From the NCBI GenBank assembly GCA_944472155.2, contig OX235277.1:21462804-21526803 (forward strand): a stretch of DNA of 64,000 nt, read 5' to 3'. Positions 1-8,803 of this stretch are shown in pieces; within the stretch, counting starts at the first letter, position 1, and the number at the start of each line of letters is the position of its first letter. This DNA is from Trichobilharzia szidati (lineage: Eukaryota > Platyhelminthes > Trematoda > Strigeidida > Schistosomatidae). A program made the position numbers and the translations under genes. The notes under the pieces are model-generated. The model had not been told where the DNA came from. It did not search any database and saw nothing but the letters and a program-made list of their open reading frames with translations.

Positions 1-655
1 GAATGTTTCAATCCTAAGTTCTCCTAATTAACTTCGTTATCCTGATCTCACTTACATTGAATAGATCGGCCAAATATTGTAACGTGGGTTTGGATCAAAT
101 AAAATATAATGCACAAAGTGGTCGGTGGAAGGCAGAAAAGATGTAAATGTTACGCATGTTCATGCGAAAACATTAAAATCCCTGGGAGAATCCACAAAAC
201 AAATGGAAAACAGTGGTTATGTTATGAAAACTACATAAACATTTCGTACATTCAAATTAATACATAGACCCAAATTAAGATGTCAAATGTAACGAACATG
301 ATATGAAATTAAAGAACACATAACATTATTCGCAGGTACATCCCAAAGACTATTTGCGCGATCGAGAAAATGTAAACATTTATTTGGACGAAATTGAGAA
401 ATGAATACATACAACTAATTGCGTCCAACTTGAGGAAATATTTTCTGTGGCCGAATTGAGAAATTCGACAGTAAATTCAAAATCGATCAGATTCCTGGGT
501 GCGACAGAATTATTCTGCATATATCCACAGTAGGACGAGTGTTCGGTGCTGAAATTGTTTCATTGTGTCGAAATACACTCTTAGTAAAATACGGTAGGCG
601 AATGGTGACCCAGGAGAAGGCCCATTGTGACACGTCCAATTTGACGAAGTAATAC
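1..655. other. AT-rich sequence, no gene recognised
   Basis: I see no coding region, RNA gene or repeat family here that I can name. The open frame on the minus strand near 510-752 runs partly into the inverted arm of PLE-2 that starts at 656 and has no recognisable protein similarity. The stretch is the left flank of the nested retroelements. Confidence 0.5.
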
Positions 656-778
656 ATTTTGATAGTATTATTAAAATACGGAAATTATTTGAACAATGTG
701 ATGTATTTGCGCTATACATTTCGAACAATCTGATCACACATTTACTTATCAAGTAAATATATGGGAAAAGTTAAATTA
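656..778 (+). repeat. PLE-2 left inverted arm, outer part
   Basis: The sequence starting attttgatag at 656 matches the reverse complement of 8696-8803. It includes a long shared stretch around gtatttgcgctatacatttc and gatcacacatttact. The arm is cut at 778 by the PLE-1 insertion and resumes at 2743. Several substitutions and small indels show the arms are not recent. Confidence 0.8.
764..778. repeat. Left target-site duplication of PLE-1
   Basis: The 15 bp ggaaaagttaaatta here recurs as ggaaaagtttaatta at 2728-2742, with one mismatch, on the other side of PLE-1. The intact arm of PLE-2 near 8680-8695 carries a single copy of the same site, which supports reading the pair as a target-site duplication. 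Confidence 0.75.
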
Positions 779-821
779 TTGATATAAGAATAAAACTTGG
801 GCTCTGTGGTAGAGTGTAATT

Positions 822-1308
822 CCATTATGTGTAAATTTTTATTTTGATAGAGCCTCACAGTGTTATACAGTAATATTTACTGATGACGTTTCGAGCACAA
901 TTTATTGCTGATAATCATATCAAGGTAATCACACGACTTCCTAAATTCATTTATATAGTTCCATTGTTTTTCACTTGATTTTCACTTGATTTGATTGGTA
1001 GTATTATTTTCCATATTTCAGGTATGAGTGATGATTCATTCCTATTGCATGTGTTGGGTGTAGATTCGATGAACAAAGATTCAGTAATCAACCTCTCTCT
1101 CCACCTACCTAGATTACTTTTTAGAATTTTAACCCTCTCCCACCCTATTGTGTGGTTGTGTGTTAATGCATGCATTGCAATTGCCGAGGGTTTTTCTAAA
1201 TAACTTATCTTCTCTGGGTCAACTATTCTTACCTTAGTTAAATTCTTATGTTCTGACAATCTGACTACCCCTGACCTACTAGTTTGACCTATGTAGTTGA
1301 CCTCACAG
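822..1308 (-). repeat. PLE-1 inverted arm (reverse copy of the 3' end)
   Basis: This arm is the reverse complement of 2250-2729 with few differences. It carries 13 bp around 1278-1290 that the right arm has lost; the lost bases lie between two ggtc direct repeats, so slippage is the likely cause. Because of this, the minus strand of the arm keeps an open endonuclease frame (about 1300 to 951, with the YIGQT core and a long HKNLTKV...HALTHNH region), while the main copy is shifted. The arm also holds the GAAACGTC hammerhead-like sequence in reverse near 885-900. Confidence 0.85.
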
Positions 1309-2600
1309 TCTTATAACCAGTCTTATATAACCAGTCTTTACAATAATATACCAGTCAATTTGGCCTTGGAAGCAGTTGAAAAAGAACTAACTGCGGATAC
1401 TGAACTCAATCATAGGACAAAGCTGTCCATTGAGGAAATTATTTTAGGGATTCAGCTATGCCTCACATCTAATATATTTAAATTCCAAGGCAAAATATAT
1501 AGACAAACTGAAGGTGTGGCAATGGGATCACCAATATCCCCTATCGTGGCAGATATATTTATGGATAGCTGGGAAAATATGGCACTTAATACATTTAATC
1601 CTACTCCAAAAATATGGTGGAGATATGTGGATGACACTTTCAGAGTGTTAAAAACAGAACATATCTCTAGCTTCTTGACACACAAACTCACTAGTGGAGG
1701 GAATAAAATTCACATTTGAAGCCGAAAATGAGCAAGGAGAATTAGCTATGTTAGATTGTAAAATAAAACGAATAGAAGAAAGTAAACTACACACTAGTGT
1801 TTATAGAAAACCAACGCATTCTAATAGATATTTAGACTTTAATTCATGTCGTCCTTTAACTGTTAAGGCAGGCTTAGTTAAGTGTTTAACAAACCGAGCA
1901 ATGGCACTAAGTAGCATAGAAAAGACCTAAATAATGAAATAAAACAGATAGAAGAGGCGTTGGTTTTAAACAACTATCCTCTAAAATTCATTAGGAAGAT
2001 TGAAAAACGCCAAAATAAAAATAAAAAGAATTGTGAAACTAGTAATAATAACATAAATAAGAGAGAATATAAGTCATCTGCAGTTATACCATATAAGGAG
2101 GGGACATCTGAGACCCTACGTAGGATTCTAAATAAAGCATGAATTAGGGTGGCATTTAAACCTACAAACTCACTCAGGGACAAGCTCTGTAGGTTAAGGG
2201 ACCCAGTGGACCCAATTAGACAAAATAATATAATTTACAAAATACCCTGCAATGACTGTGAGGTCAAGTACATAGGTCAGGGGTAGTCAGATTGTCAGAA
2301 CATAAGAATTTAGCTAAGGTAAGAATGGTTGACTCAGAGAAGATGAGTAATTTAGAAAAAAGCTCAGCAATTGCAATGCATGCATTAACACACAACCACA
2401 CAATAGGGTGGGAGAGGGTTAAAATTCTAAAAAGTAATCTAGGTAGGTGGAGAGAGAGGTTGATTACTGAATCTTTGTTCATCGAATCTACACCCAACAC
2501 ATGCAATAGGAATGAATCATCACTCATACCTGAAATATGGGAAATAATACTACCAATCAAATCAAGTGAAAATCAAGTGAAAAACAATGGAACTATATAA
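1309..2600 (+). pseudogene. PLE-1 reverse transcriptase / GIY-YIG endonuclease pseudogene
   Basis: The open frame starts inside RT motif A (SLYNNIP, about 1330-1350); the catalytic aspartate upstream and the whole N-terminal part are missing. Motif B (GVAMGS) and motif C (YVDD, both aspartates present) follow. A frameshift lies near 1690-1700, where the product continues as EGIKFTFEAENEQGELAMLD, typical of the PLE thumb region with its YRKPTHSNRYLDF motif near 1800-1830. Another shift lies near 1920, a stop (TGA) at 2140-2142, and the endonuclease (IIYKIPCNDCEVKYIGQ, 2228-2280) is broken by the 13-bp deletion at about 2279. The rest, to 2600, is in a third frame. No product is expected. The family's enzyme would copy its RNA at a nicked target and cut with the GIY-YIG domain. 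Confidence 0.85.
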
Positions 2601-2729
2601 ATGAATTTAGGAAGTCGTGTGATTACCTTGATATGATTATCAGCAATAAATTGTGCTCGAAACGTCATCAGTAAATATTACTGTATAACACTGTGAGGCT
2701 CTATCAAAATAAAAATTTACCCATAATGG
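2250..2729 (+). repeat. PLE-1 right arm: GIY-YIG end and 3' UTR
   Basis: This is the partner of the inverted arm at 822-1308. It contains the endonuclease C-terminus, the stop near 2598 and the 3' UTR. The 3' UTR part (about 2690-2729, ctgtataacactgtg then a cataatgg end) is also recognisable in an isolated relic at 30.48-30.57 kb. Confidence 0.8.
2615..2690 (+). ncRNA. Degenerate hammerhead-like motif in the PLE-1 3' UTR
   Basis: PLEs are known to carry minimal hammerhead ribozymes in their terminal repeats. Here the 3' half of such a core is intact: GAAACGTC, meaning GAAA, a two-pair stem III without a loop, and a GUC cleavage triplet. It is preceded by a short possible stem II (AGCA...TGCT). 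The 5' box CTGANGA is not intact; the nearest candidate reads CTTGATATGA. I call it a relic, not an active ribozyme. The reverse copy lies in the left arm near 880-905. Confidence 0.35.
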
Positions 2730-2742
2730 AAAAGTTTAATTA
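2728..2742. repeat. Right target-site duplication of PLE-1
   Basis: This is the partner of 764-778 (14 of 15 bases identical). PLE-2 arm sequence resumes directly after it. Confidence 0.75.
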
Positions 2743-2833
2743 AACAAAGTGGCCAAAATAGAATTAAGAATAATTAACACAAACATTCGGTAATCTAATC
2801 AAATAAGTATTACCAAGGTAGGTTACGAGTAAT
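2743..2833 (+). repeat. PLE-2 left inverted arm, inner part
   Basis: This continues the arm cut at 778. It matches the reverse complement of 8588-8685, including gaattaagaataattaaca and a segment around agtattaccaagg. Similarity fades after gagtaat at 2833, just before the PLE-2 endonuclease stop codon at 2855-2857. Confidence 0.75.
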
Positions 2834-2854
2834 GGCAAAGTGTTTTTGAATACA

Positions 2855-3968
2855 CTAGGGGAGCTTAAGTTTATGAATGGCTATAGCCTCAGCGTATTTC
2901 AGTAAACGTCCTTGACCGTTTGTATAGATGACCTTAAATGCTGAGTTAACATCAACCCTATGGTTCATCTCGACTAAACGTTTAGCTATAGACGAAGTTG
3001 GTAGTGTGACACCTGCATCTATTGGCTTGTCACAATTCATCAGTTTTTCTAACCGCTTTGGGATATGCTCTCCCACCCTCACGTGCAACGCGCGATCACT
3101 CCTCCCTATGTATGTATGTCCACACACACACACACGAAAATTGGTAAATTGTGTGGGATGTGATATAATCACTTGTGCACTTTTGAGGTTTGCAGTGAAG
3201 CATGTTTTTAGCTTTTTCCACAATTACAAGCTGGGCTGCATAGTAGGTTCTGAGGATGATGGAATTCAACCTTTGTCCCAAAATCCTACTATTTATTTCT
3301 CCATTATATGGTAATTTGATGAAAACTTTTTTCTTAGTGACGGTATGGATTGTAGGTTTAGAGGCTAGTTGACTTCTACACCTGTTTAAAAATTTCAAAG
3401 GATATCCGTTTTCAATAAGAGTATCCATCAATATTTCGTTTTCTTTGTCTACGCTGAATCCTCTTAAAAATAGACACTTCATCAAGCCTCTCTTATATTG
3501 TAATGGACAGAAGCTGTGAAAATTAAGATTTTGCCCTGTCCAAGTGGGCTTTCTGTAGATAGACCGCCTTATTGAGCCATCGTCTCTTCGACTCAGAAGT
3601 ATGTCTAAGAATGCGAGCTGGTTGCGACTTTCTTCCTCGCATGTAAGACTAATATGATTCTGTACAGAGTTAAGTCTGTCTAATAGACGACTCGCATCTT
3701 CATGATCGTCACATGTCAAAATGATTTCGTCTACATATCTCTTATACAAAGGCAATTTAGAAACTAAATCAGAGGATACGTTTTCAACATAAGACATGTA
3801 AACGTCCACTAATAACGGTCCTAATTTACTCCCCATAGCAACGCCATCCACTTGTCTAAAATGTTCACCTTCGAACGTGAAATGGACGTTGTCAGTACAT
3901 AATAGTAATAAATCTTTCAAATAAGTTAAAGGAAAAGGAAATGAAAAACAACTAGAAGATATATAGTC
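2855..3968 (-). pseudogene. PLE-2 RT C-terminal half and GIY-YIG endonuclease (pseudogene)
   Basis: Read from 3968 down, the frame enters just after RT motif A. It carries motif B (DGVAMGSKLGP, about 3815-3850), motif C, and the thumb motif (YRKPTWTGQNLNFHSFCPL, about 3490-3560). It runs to a Cys-rich lead-in and then the GIY-YIG core (HTYIGRSDRA, about 3085-3115), ending in TAG at 2855-2857. Two defects stand out. Motif C reads YVDE instead of YVDD, which removes a metal-binding aspartate. A (GT)7 run in the coding strand (3121-3135) puts the endonuclease in a different frame from the RT. There is no ATG at the head because the LINE insertion removed the upstream part to 8340. Otherwise the frame is open over about 270 codons, so decay is modest. 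Confidence 0.85.
3121..3135. repeat. (CA)7 microsatellite inside the PLE-2 coding region
   Basis: The run cacacacacacacac is coding sequence on the minus strand, giving alternating Val and Cys just before the YIGR core. With seven repeats the upstream RT frame runs out at a stop near 3096. Five or eight repeats would keep RT and endonuclease in one frame. The related copy at 46.0-46.5 kb has exactly the same seven repeats. Confidence 0.8.
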
Positions 3969-3979
3969 ACAGAGAATAT
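3969..3979. repeat. Target-site duplication of the LINE (3' side)
   Basis: The sequence acagagaatat is repeated exactly at 8329-8339. Both copies lie within the PLE-2 RT reading frame, so they mark where the LINE split that gene. Confidence 0.9.
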
Positions 3980-3996
3980 TATTATTATTATTTCCT

Positions 3997-6900
3997 TTAA
4001 TTCCTAGAGGAACATAGGGCTTCAGCCATGCGTCTCCATTGCGTTCGGTTCTCTGCTGTAGTTTTCACCTGGCTCCAAGTCTGCCCACACGCTTTCAATT
4101 CCTCTTCACATGATCTCCTCCAGGTCACTCTTGGACGACCAACTCGTCGCTTCCCTTTCGGGTTCCACTCGAGGGCTTGTCTAGTGATGTCACTTGCTGG
4201 TTTCCTCAGAGTGTGTCCAATCCATCTCCATTTCTTCCTGCCTATTTGTTTCACGATCGGTTCCTGTTTGGTTCGCTCCCAGAGATCTTTGTTGCTGATC
4301 CTCTCCGGCCATTTGATCTTGAGTATTGAGCGAAGGCATTTGTTAATGAAGGTCTGTAGCTTGTTTGAGCTGCTCTTTGTGACACGCCAAGTCTCTGATC
4401 CGTATAGTAGTACTGACTTCACATTGGAGTTGAAAATCCCGATCTTATTTTTGACGCTGAATGCTGTTGACCTCCACATAGACTTGAGAGAAATGAAAAC
4501 TTGTCTTGCTTTTCCGATTCTGGCTTTGATATCCTCGTCAGTTCCTCCTGTAGTTGAGACGATGCTTCCCAGGTAGGTGAAAGAAGTTGTTTCCTTCAGG
4601 TTCCTCCCATTTATGCTGATTGTTGTCGGTTGTTGCTGTTGATGTTGGCCAGGAATCTTCATTACCTCTGTTTTGTCTATGTTCACTTGAAGTCCTATCT
4701 TTGCTGCTTCTTCTGCCAATTTGTTGCTTTTCACTTGCATATCTTCCAGTTTGTGGGAAATCAGACATATATCATCGGCGAAATCCAAATCCTCCAAGGC
4801 TTTTGTGTCGGTCCATTTTATGCCTGTTCCCTCGTTGGTTGCCGTTGTCTGCCGCATTATCCAATCAACTGCAATCAGGAAGATCATTGGTGACAGTAGA
4901 CAGCCTTGTCTCACTCCCGTCCTCACTTCGAAGGATTCCGTGAGCCTCCCGTTGTGGATTACTTGGCATGCAGCGTTGTCATACAGCTGTTGGATGAGAT
5001 GTATAATTGTCGGCGGCACCCCGTAGTAGCGAAGTAGTTGCCAAATCACCTCTCGATCGACGCTGTCGAAGGCTTTTTCAAAATCGATGAAGTTGAGATA
5101 GAGAGGTGACTGCCATTCCAAACTTTGTTCAATGATAATCCGTAGGGTGGCGATTTGGTCAATGCATGACTTGTTCCTCCTGAATCCGGCCTGTTCCGGA
5201 CGAAGTTTTTCATCTAGGGCTTGTTTAATTCTCTCCAGGATGATGCTAAATAGTATTTTGCTTGGAATGGACAGAAGCATAATTCCACGCCAGTTTTTAC
5301 ATTGACTCAAATCTCCTTTCTTTGGCAGTTTGAATAAGTATCCGTTCTTCCAATCCTCGGGTACTTTGCCCTCTTTCCACACCTTCTCTAGTAGTGGCGT
5401 CATCAAGTCCGCTGTTGTCTCTGGGTCTATTTTCAAAGCTTCTGCTGGGATTCCACCTGGTCCTGGCGCTTTCCCAGCTTTTAGCATCTTGATGGCATTC
5501 AGGACTTCAGATTTCGTCGGAGGGTCGATGTTCATTGGTAGTTCTGCTTCCGTTGTTGGTATTGTTGGACGCGTTGTAGGTGGCGGACGATTTAGAAGTC
5601 TTTTGAAGTGTTCAGCCCAGTACTTCCTCTGTTCCACCTCTTTGGTGATTGACTTTCCATTGTCCTCCTTTATTGGCTTAATCTGTGTCGAACGTTTGCC
5701 CGAAAGGTGCCTAGTTGTTTGGTATAGTGTAGCGAGGTCTCCTTTGCCTGCAGCTTGTTCTGCTTCACTTGCCATGGTTTCACAATATTTTCTTTTGTCT
5801 TCCCTGGCACTTTTCTTCACTCTTTTGTTCAGTGCATTGTAGCTTGCATTCAACTCCTGTTTCTGTTGCTCGTCGGTGCACTGGATAATCTTTTGTTTCG
5901 CCACCCTTCTCTCTTCTATTAGTTTCCAAGTGTCTGTAGAGAGCCACTGTTTGTCCTGTCTCTTTTTTCTGCCTAGGACTTCCATGCAGGTTTGACTCCA
6001 CACCGTTTTCAATTTGTTCCAGTGCTTTTCGACGCTGATCTTTTCGTTGCTGTTGATTTGTGTCTCGGCTTTTTCCCTTATGTTTGCAATGAAGATGTCC
6101 TTTGTAGCCTGGTCCTTCAGCTTTTGAGTGTTGAACTTGGCTTGTGGTCTATCTGCAGCTCCTGTTTCCCTGAAAGCTTTTAATTTGATTTGGATTGTCC
6201 CTTGTACGAGGTAGTGGTCTGAGCCAACGTCTGCTCCTCTTCTTGCTCTTGTGTCCAGTAGGCTGCGTCTCCACTTCCTCGATATTGTGATAAAGTCAAT
6301 TTGGTTTTTGGTTCGCCCGTCTGGTGACACCCATGTAGCCTTGTGGATATCTCTGTGCTTGTAAACACTGCCACCAATCACCAGTTCGTTGAAGGCGCAG
6401 AAGTCGGCGAAGAGTTCTCCGTTTTCATTCATTTCTCCAAGAGCTTCTCTACCCATGATGAGTTCTCTTCCTGTATTGTCTGGTCCCAGTTTGGCGTTCA
6501 TATCTCCCATTAGTATTTTAATGTCGCCAGCTGGAGTATTGTCTGTTGCTGCCTGTAGTTGTCTGTAAAATTCTTCTTTCGTTTCGAGGTCTGCGTTGTT
6601 GGTGGGTGCATAACATTGGATTATTGACACTTTTCTTCCTTTGGAGTTGAATCTGGCGGTCATTATCCTGGACGAGATCGCTTCCCATTGCATCAGGGCT
6701 TTCGTTGCCGTTGGTGACATCATGATAGCCACGCCCTAGTTGTGCGTGTGGTTATCTTCTGGGTGACCGGAGTAGATCACTGACTATCCCGTTGATAATT
6801 TGGTGAGTCCACTTCCATTCCATCTGCTTTCACATATTCCCAGCACTTGGATTCTGTATCTTTTCATCTCGCTGGCGATCTGGGCAGCTTTGCCAGTCTC

Positions 6901-7239
6901 GTACATAGTGCGGACATTCCATGTCCCCACACAGACTTTTTCTTTTGTCGCAAGGAGATTGCTCATGGTGAAGTTTCTGTAGCAGGTTTGTTTACAGGGT
7001 GGGGTTGCTGGCCTCACGCCTGAGTTTCGTCTTCGGGTACCTGGAATGGAAGAAAGGTTAGTGTTGCGTGACCGCAGAGCCCAGGGGACATCTGCTTGAG
7101 GCCGGTCACACGCGGCCTGGTGTGTCTCAGTAGTGTACTTATCACTTCTGCCCTGTGACACGGCAGCAGAAAGCGCGGTCGTTGTTAATCCGGGCCACGG
7201 CCGATCCGGCATGATATTTCTTGGATTTGTTGGGTTCAT
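3997..7239 (-). pseudogene. LINE ORF: APE endonuclease plus reverse transcriptase, two nonsense codons
   Basis: This is one reading frame of 1,081 codons from an ATG at 7237-7239. The APE endonuclease begins with GTWNVRTM near 6905-6925 and the ESRW motif near 6825. It continues past two stops (TAG at 6784-6786 and 6736-6738) into GDMNA near 6500 and SDHYLV near 6215. The RT follows: the PGPGGIPAEA region near 5450, motif A FIDFEKAFDSVDR (5056-5093), motif B GVRQGCLLSP (about 4895-4925) and motif C FADD (4774-4785). The C-terminal part has LYGSETW and a KWRWIGHTLRK segment, ending in TAA at 3997-3999. The open part after the second stop is 911 codons. All catalytic motifs I can check are present. 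Both stops are TAG and could come from single C-to-T changes in CAG. Function in the family: nicking genomic DNA and target-primed reverse transcription. Confidence 0.9.
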
Positions 7240-8300
7240 GGGTTTGGATTGATGAATGATGGCGACTAAGTCCAGCCCCCACTGATACCGTCGCCAATGT
7301 ATCAGTAGGTTGTGAGGTTTGAAAAATTTCGTTGGCGTCCGCTGCTACTGTCAACGGAGCTACTCAAGGAGCGGTGTGACGAACCAAGTTATCTTCTACT
7401 GATACCGTCGCCACAGTCATACCAGTAGAAGTCTGGTTAAGCTGCCGGTCAGCCTCGGGATCAAGCAAAAAAAAATGGAGAAAACCAGCAGAACATCAAA
7501 AATTCCATAATTTCGCAACGGTAAAGCCTACAGGGACAAGACAGAGACCAATCGATTCGTCTTGTTGAGAGAAATCCAATGGTATATAAATCAGAGCTAT
7601 TCCTAAGAAAAATAATCGAATTTTCCTTCCTAGCAGTCTCTGCACCCCTACTGCCCTATAGTTGGTAATGCCCCCTAGCTACATACACAACGGCAAACAA
7701 CCTGAGGTCACGGAGCTAAAAGTGTCAAGAGAACAGCCAGCGGCATGAACTCTGAGCCTAGAAACAGGTTTCCCCTATAGCCTTTGAAAAATTCCCTATT
7801 CGGCTGAGAAGCTATAAGGTGCGAAACCGGTACCAATAGGTAGATCTTGTCGAGAGCTATCCATTGATACATAGCTTCCCTAGGTCCTAGCCTCCCTAAT
7901 AAAATTTCGGCAGCATGTCCCCTAAGGGCACTACCCCAGACAAGACAAGTCCCTATTCGGCTGAGGAGAAGTTACAGAGTTCGAAACCAATGTCAAAAGA
8001 TAGGTCGCTATGAGAGCTATCCATTGATATATAACTTCACCTAAGTCCTAGCCTCCCTAGAAAAAAAAATTTTGGCAGCATAACCCCAGAGGGCGCAAGC
8101 CCAGATATCAAAGAACCTGGGGAGGGCTGACGAGGAGCTACAAGGGTCGAGACCACTGTCTAAAGATAGATCTAGTCGAGAGCTACCGATTGATATATAG
8201 CTTTCGTATGCCAAAGCATCCCTAAACAAACTTAGACCGTATGGTCCCTAAAGCCCTAGCATAGTAAACATCACTCTAAAACCTGGCCTAAACATGAAAG
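7240..8300 (-). promoter_or_regulatory. 5' UTR / promoter region of the LINE with tandem monomers
   Basis: Upstream of the LINE start codon lies about 1 kb without a usable frame. The part nearest the 5' end consists of repeated units: 7794-7950, 7951-8115 and 8116-8270 (157-165 bp each). Each contains a ggctga...gag start, a gagagctaccattgata-like core and a cctagcctccctaa-like segment. A more diverged unit seems to lie at about 7515-7640. A second short repeat, actgataccgtcgcc, occurs at about 7280 and 7397. Tandem 5' monomers that act as promoters are known from some mammalian L1 families; the same role here is inference. Confidence 0.65.
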
Positions 8301-8328
8301 CTAATAATAAATAATAAATAAAATAATA

Positions 8329-8339
8329 ACAGAGAATAT
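8329..8339. repeat. Target-site duplication of the LINE (5' side)
   Basis: This is an exact copy of 3969-3979 (acagagaatat). The PLE-2 RT frame continues directly at 8340. Confidence 0.9.
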
Positions 8340-8587
8340 CAACAGTCTTAACCAATGACACATTAGTAAACAAAGAATTAACATCAAATGAATACATTTT
8401 CCTATCTTTTATGTTCATATCTACAAGACAGTCAACAGGTTCAAATGTATCTTTTAAAGTAAACTTACATAACTCATTGCGTACTGGACTTAAAATATCA
8501 GCTAACCATTTTGCTAACTTATGTGTAGGAGAGTTACATATTGAAAGAATTGGACGTAATGGATTATCAACCTTATGAATTTTGGGT
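8340..8587 (-). pseudogene. PLE-2 RT N-terminal fragment (motifs 1 to A)
   Basis: Read from 8587 down, the open frame gives PKIHKVDNPLRPI (finger motif), then NSPTHKLAKWLADIL and the motif A block YSFDVNSLFTNVS, with its catalytic aspartate intact. These are standard PLE RT signatures. It has no start codon because the element is truncated at the arm boundary (about 8588), and it stops where the LINE entered (8340). It is the missing front part of the RT at 3968-2855: both fragments share the ILC codons within the duplicated target site. The frame is uninterrupted over about 82 codons. Confidence 0.85.
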
Positions 8588-8803
8588 TATTACTCTTAAC
8601 TTTCCTTGGTAATACTAATTTGATTGGATTACCAAACGTTTGTGTTAATTATTCTTAATTCTTCTTTTGTAACTTTGTTTAATTTAACTTCTCCATATAT
8701 ATTGGCTTGACAAGTAAATGTGTGATCAGATTGTTCGAAATGTATAGCGCAAATACATCACATTTTTCAAATAATCTCCGTCTTCTTATAATGCTATCAA
8801 AAT
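8588..8803 (-). repeat. PLE-2 right inverted arm (uninterrupted)
   Basis: This is the reverse complement of 656-778 joined to 2743-2833. It shows the arm as it was before PLE-1 entered the left copy. The minus-strand reading frame of the RT appears to stay open a short way into the arm, so the arm may include former coding sequence. Confidence 0.75.

Larger units (their letters stand above)
779..2727 (+). mobile_element. Penelope-like element PLE-1, 5'-truncated, with inverted arms
   Basis: Layout: a short leader (779-821), an inverted copy of the element's own 3' part (822-1308), a 5'-truncated RT from about 1320, a linker, a GIY-YIG endonuclease and a 3' UTR ending near 2727. The family is shown by RT motif B at about 1510-1540 (GVAMGSPISP), motif C at about 1620-1640 (RYVDD) and the endonuclease start KYIGQ near 2260. 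A head-to-head partial copy of the 3' end in front of the RT is a known PLE insertion form. The element is flanked by 15-bp duplications. It is dead: the RT lacks everything before motif A, and there are several frameshifts and a 13-bp deletion in the endonuclease. It belongs to a different family from PLE-2. Confidence 0.85.
3980..8328 (-). mobile_element. Full-length RTE-clade (SR2-like) LINE
   Basis: This is a 4.35-kb non-LTR retrotransposon on the minus strand. It has an exact 11-bp target-site duplication, an AAT-repeat tail (plus-strand attattattattattt at 3980-3990), one long ORF (7239 to 3997) with an APE-type endonuclease and RT, and a roughly 1-kb 5' UTR with tandem monomers. The almost absent 3' UTR (stop codon about 10 bases before the tail) and the short-repeat tail fit the RTE clade, known in schistosomes as SR2-like elements. 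It is nearly intact, with two in-frame stops as the visible damage, so it is younger than the PLE it entered. At 8301-8328 the 5' end is also AAT-rich, so the exact 5' boundary is uncertain by about 25 bp. Confidence 0.85.
656..8803 (-). mobile_element. Penelope-like element PLE-2, host of two nested insertions
   Basis: This is a minus-strand Penelope-like retroelement. Its parts are a 5'-incomplete reverse transcriptase (8340-8587 continuing at 3968-3224), a GIY-YIG endonuclease (to 2855), and inverted flanking arms (656-778 plus 2743-2833 on the left, 8588-8803 on the right). PLEs often carry such partial terminal repeats (pLTRs) in inverted orientation. The element is interrupted twice: by a LINE at 3980-8328, inside the RT between motif A and motif B, and by PLE-1 at 779-2727, inside the left arm. 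The right arm keeps the uninterrupted arm sequence and so acts as the empty-site reference for the PLE-1 insertion. The outer limits are set by loss of arm similarity; I found no convincing outer target-site duplication. Confidence 0.8.

Noticed and set aside
3096..3920. The 274-codon frame taken as a complete protein
   Set aside because: Its first codon is TTG directly after the LINE-split part of the RT, and its end is out of frame beyond the (GT)7 run. It is a fragment of a PLE pseudogene.
4028..6377. Several plus-strand and off-frame open frames of 60-182 codons across the LINE
   Set aside because: They are shadows of the long minus-strand LINE ORF, which carries the endonuclease and RT motifs.
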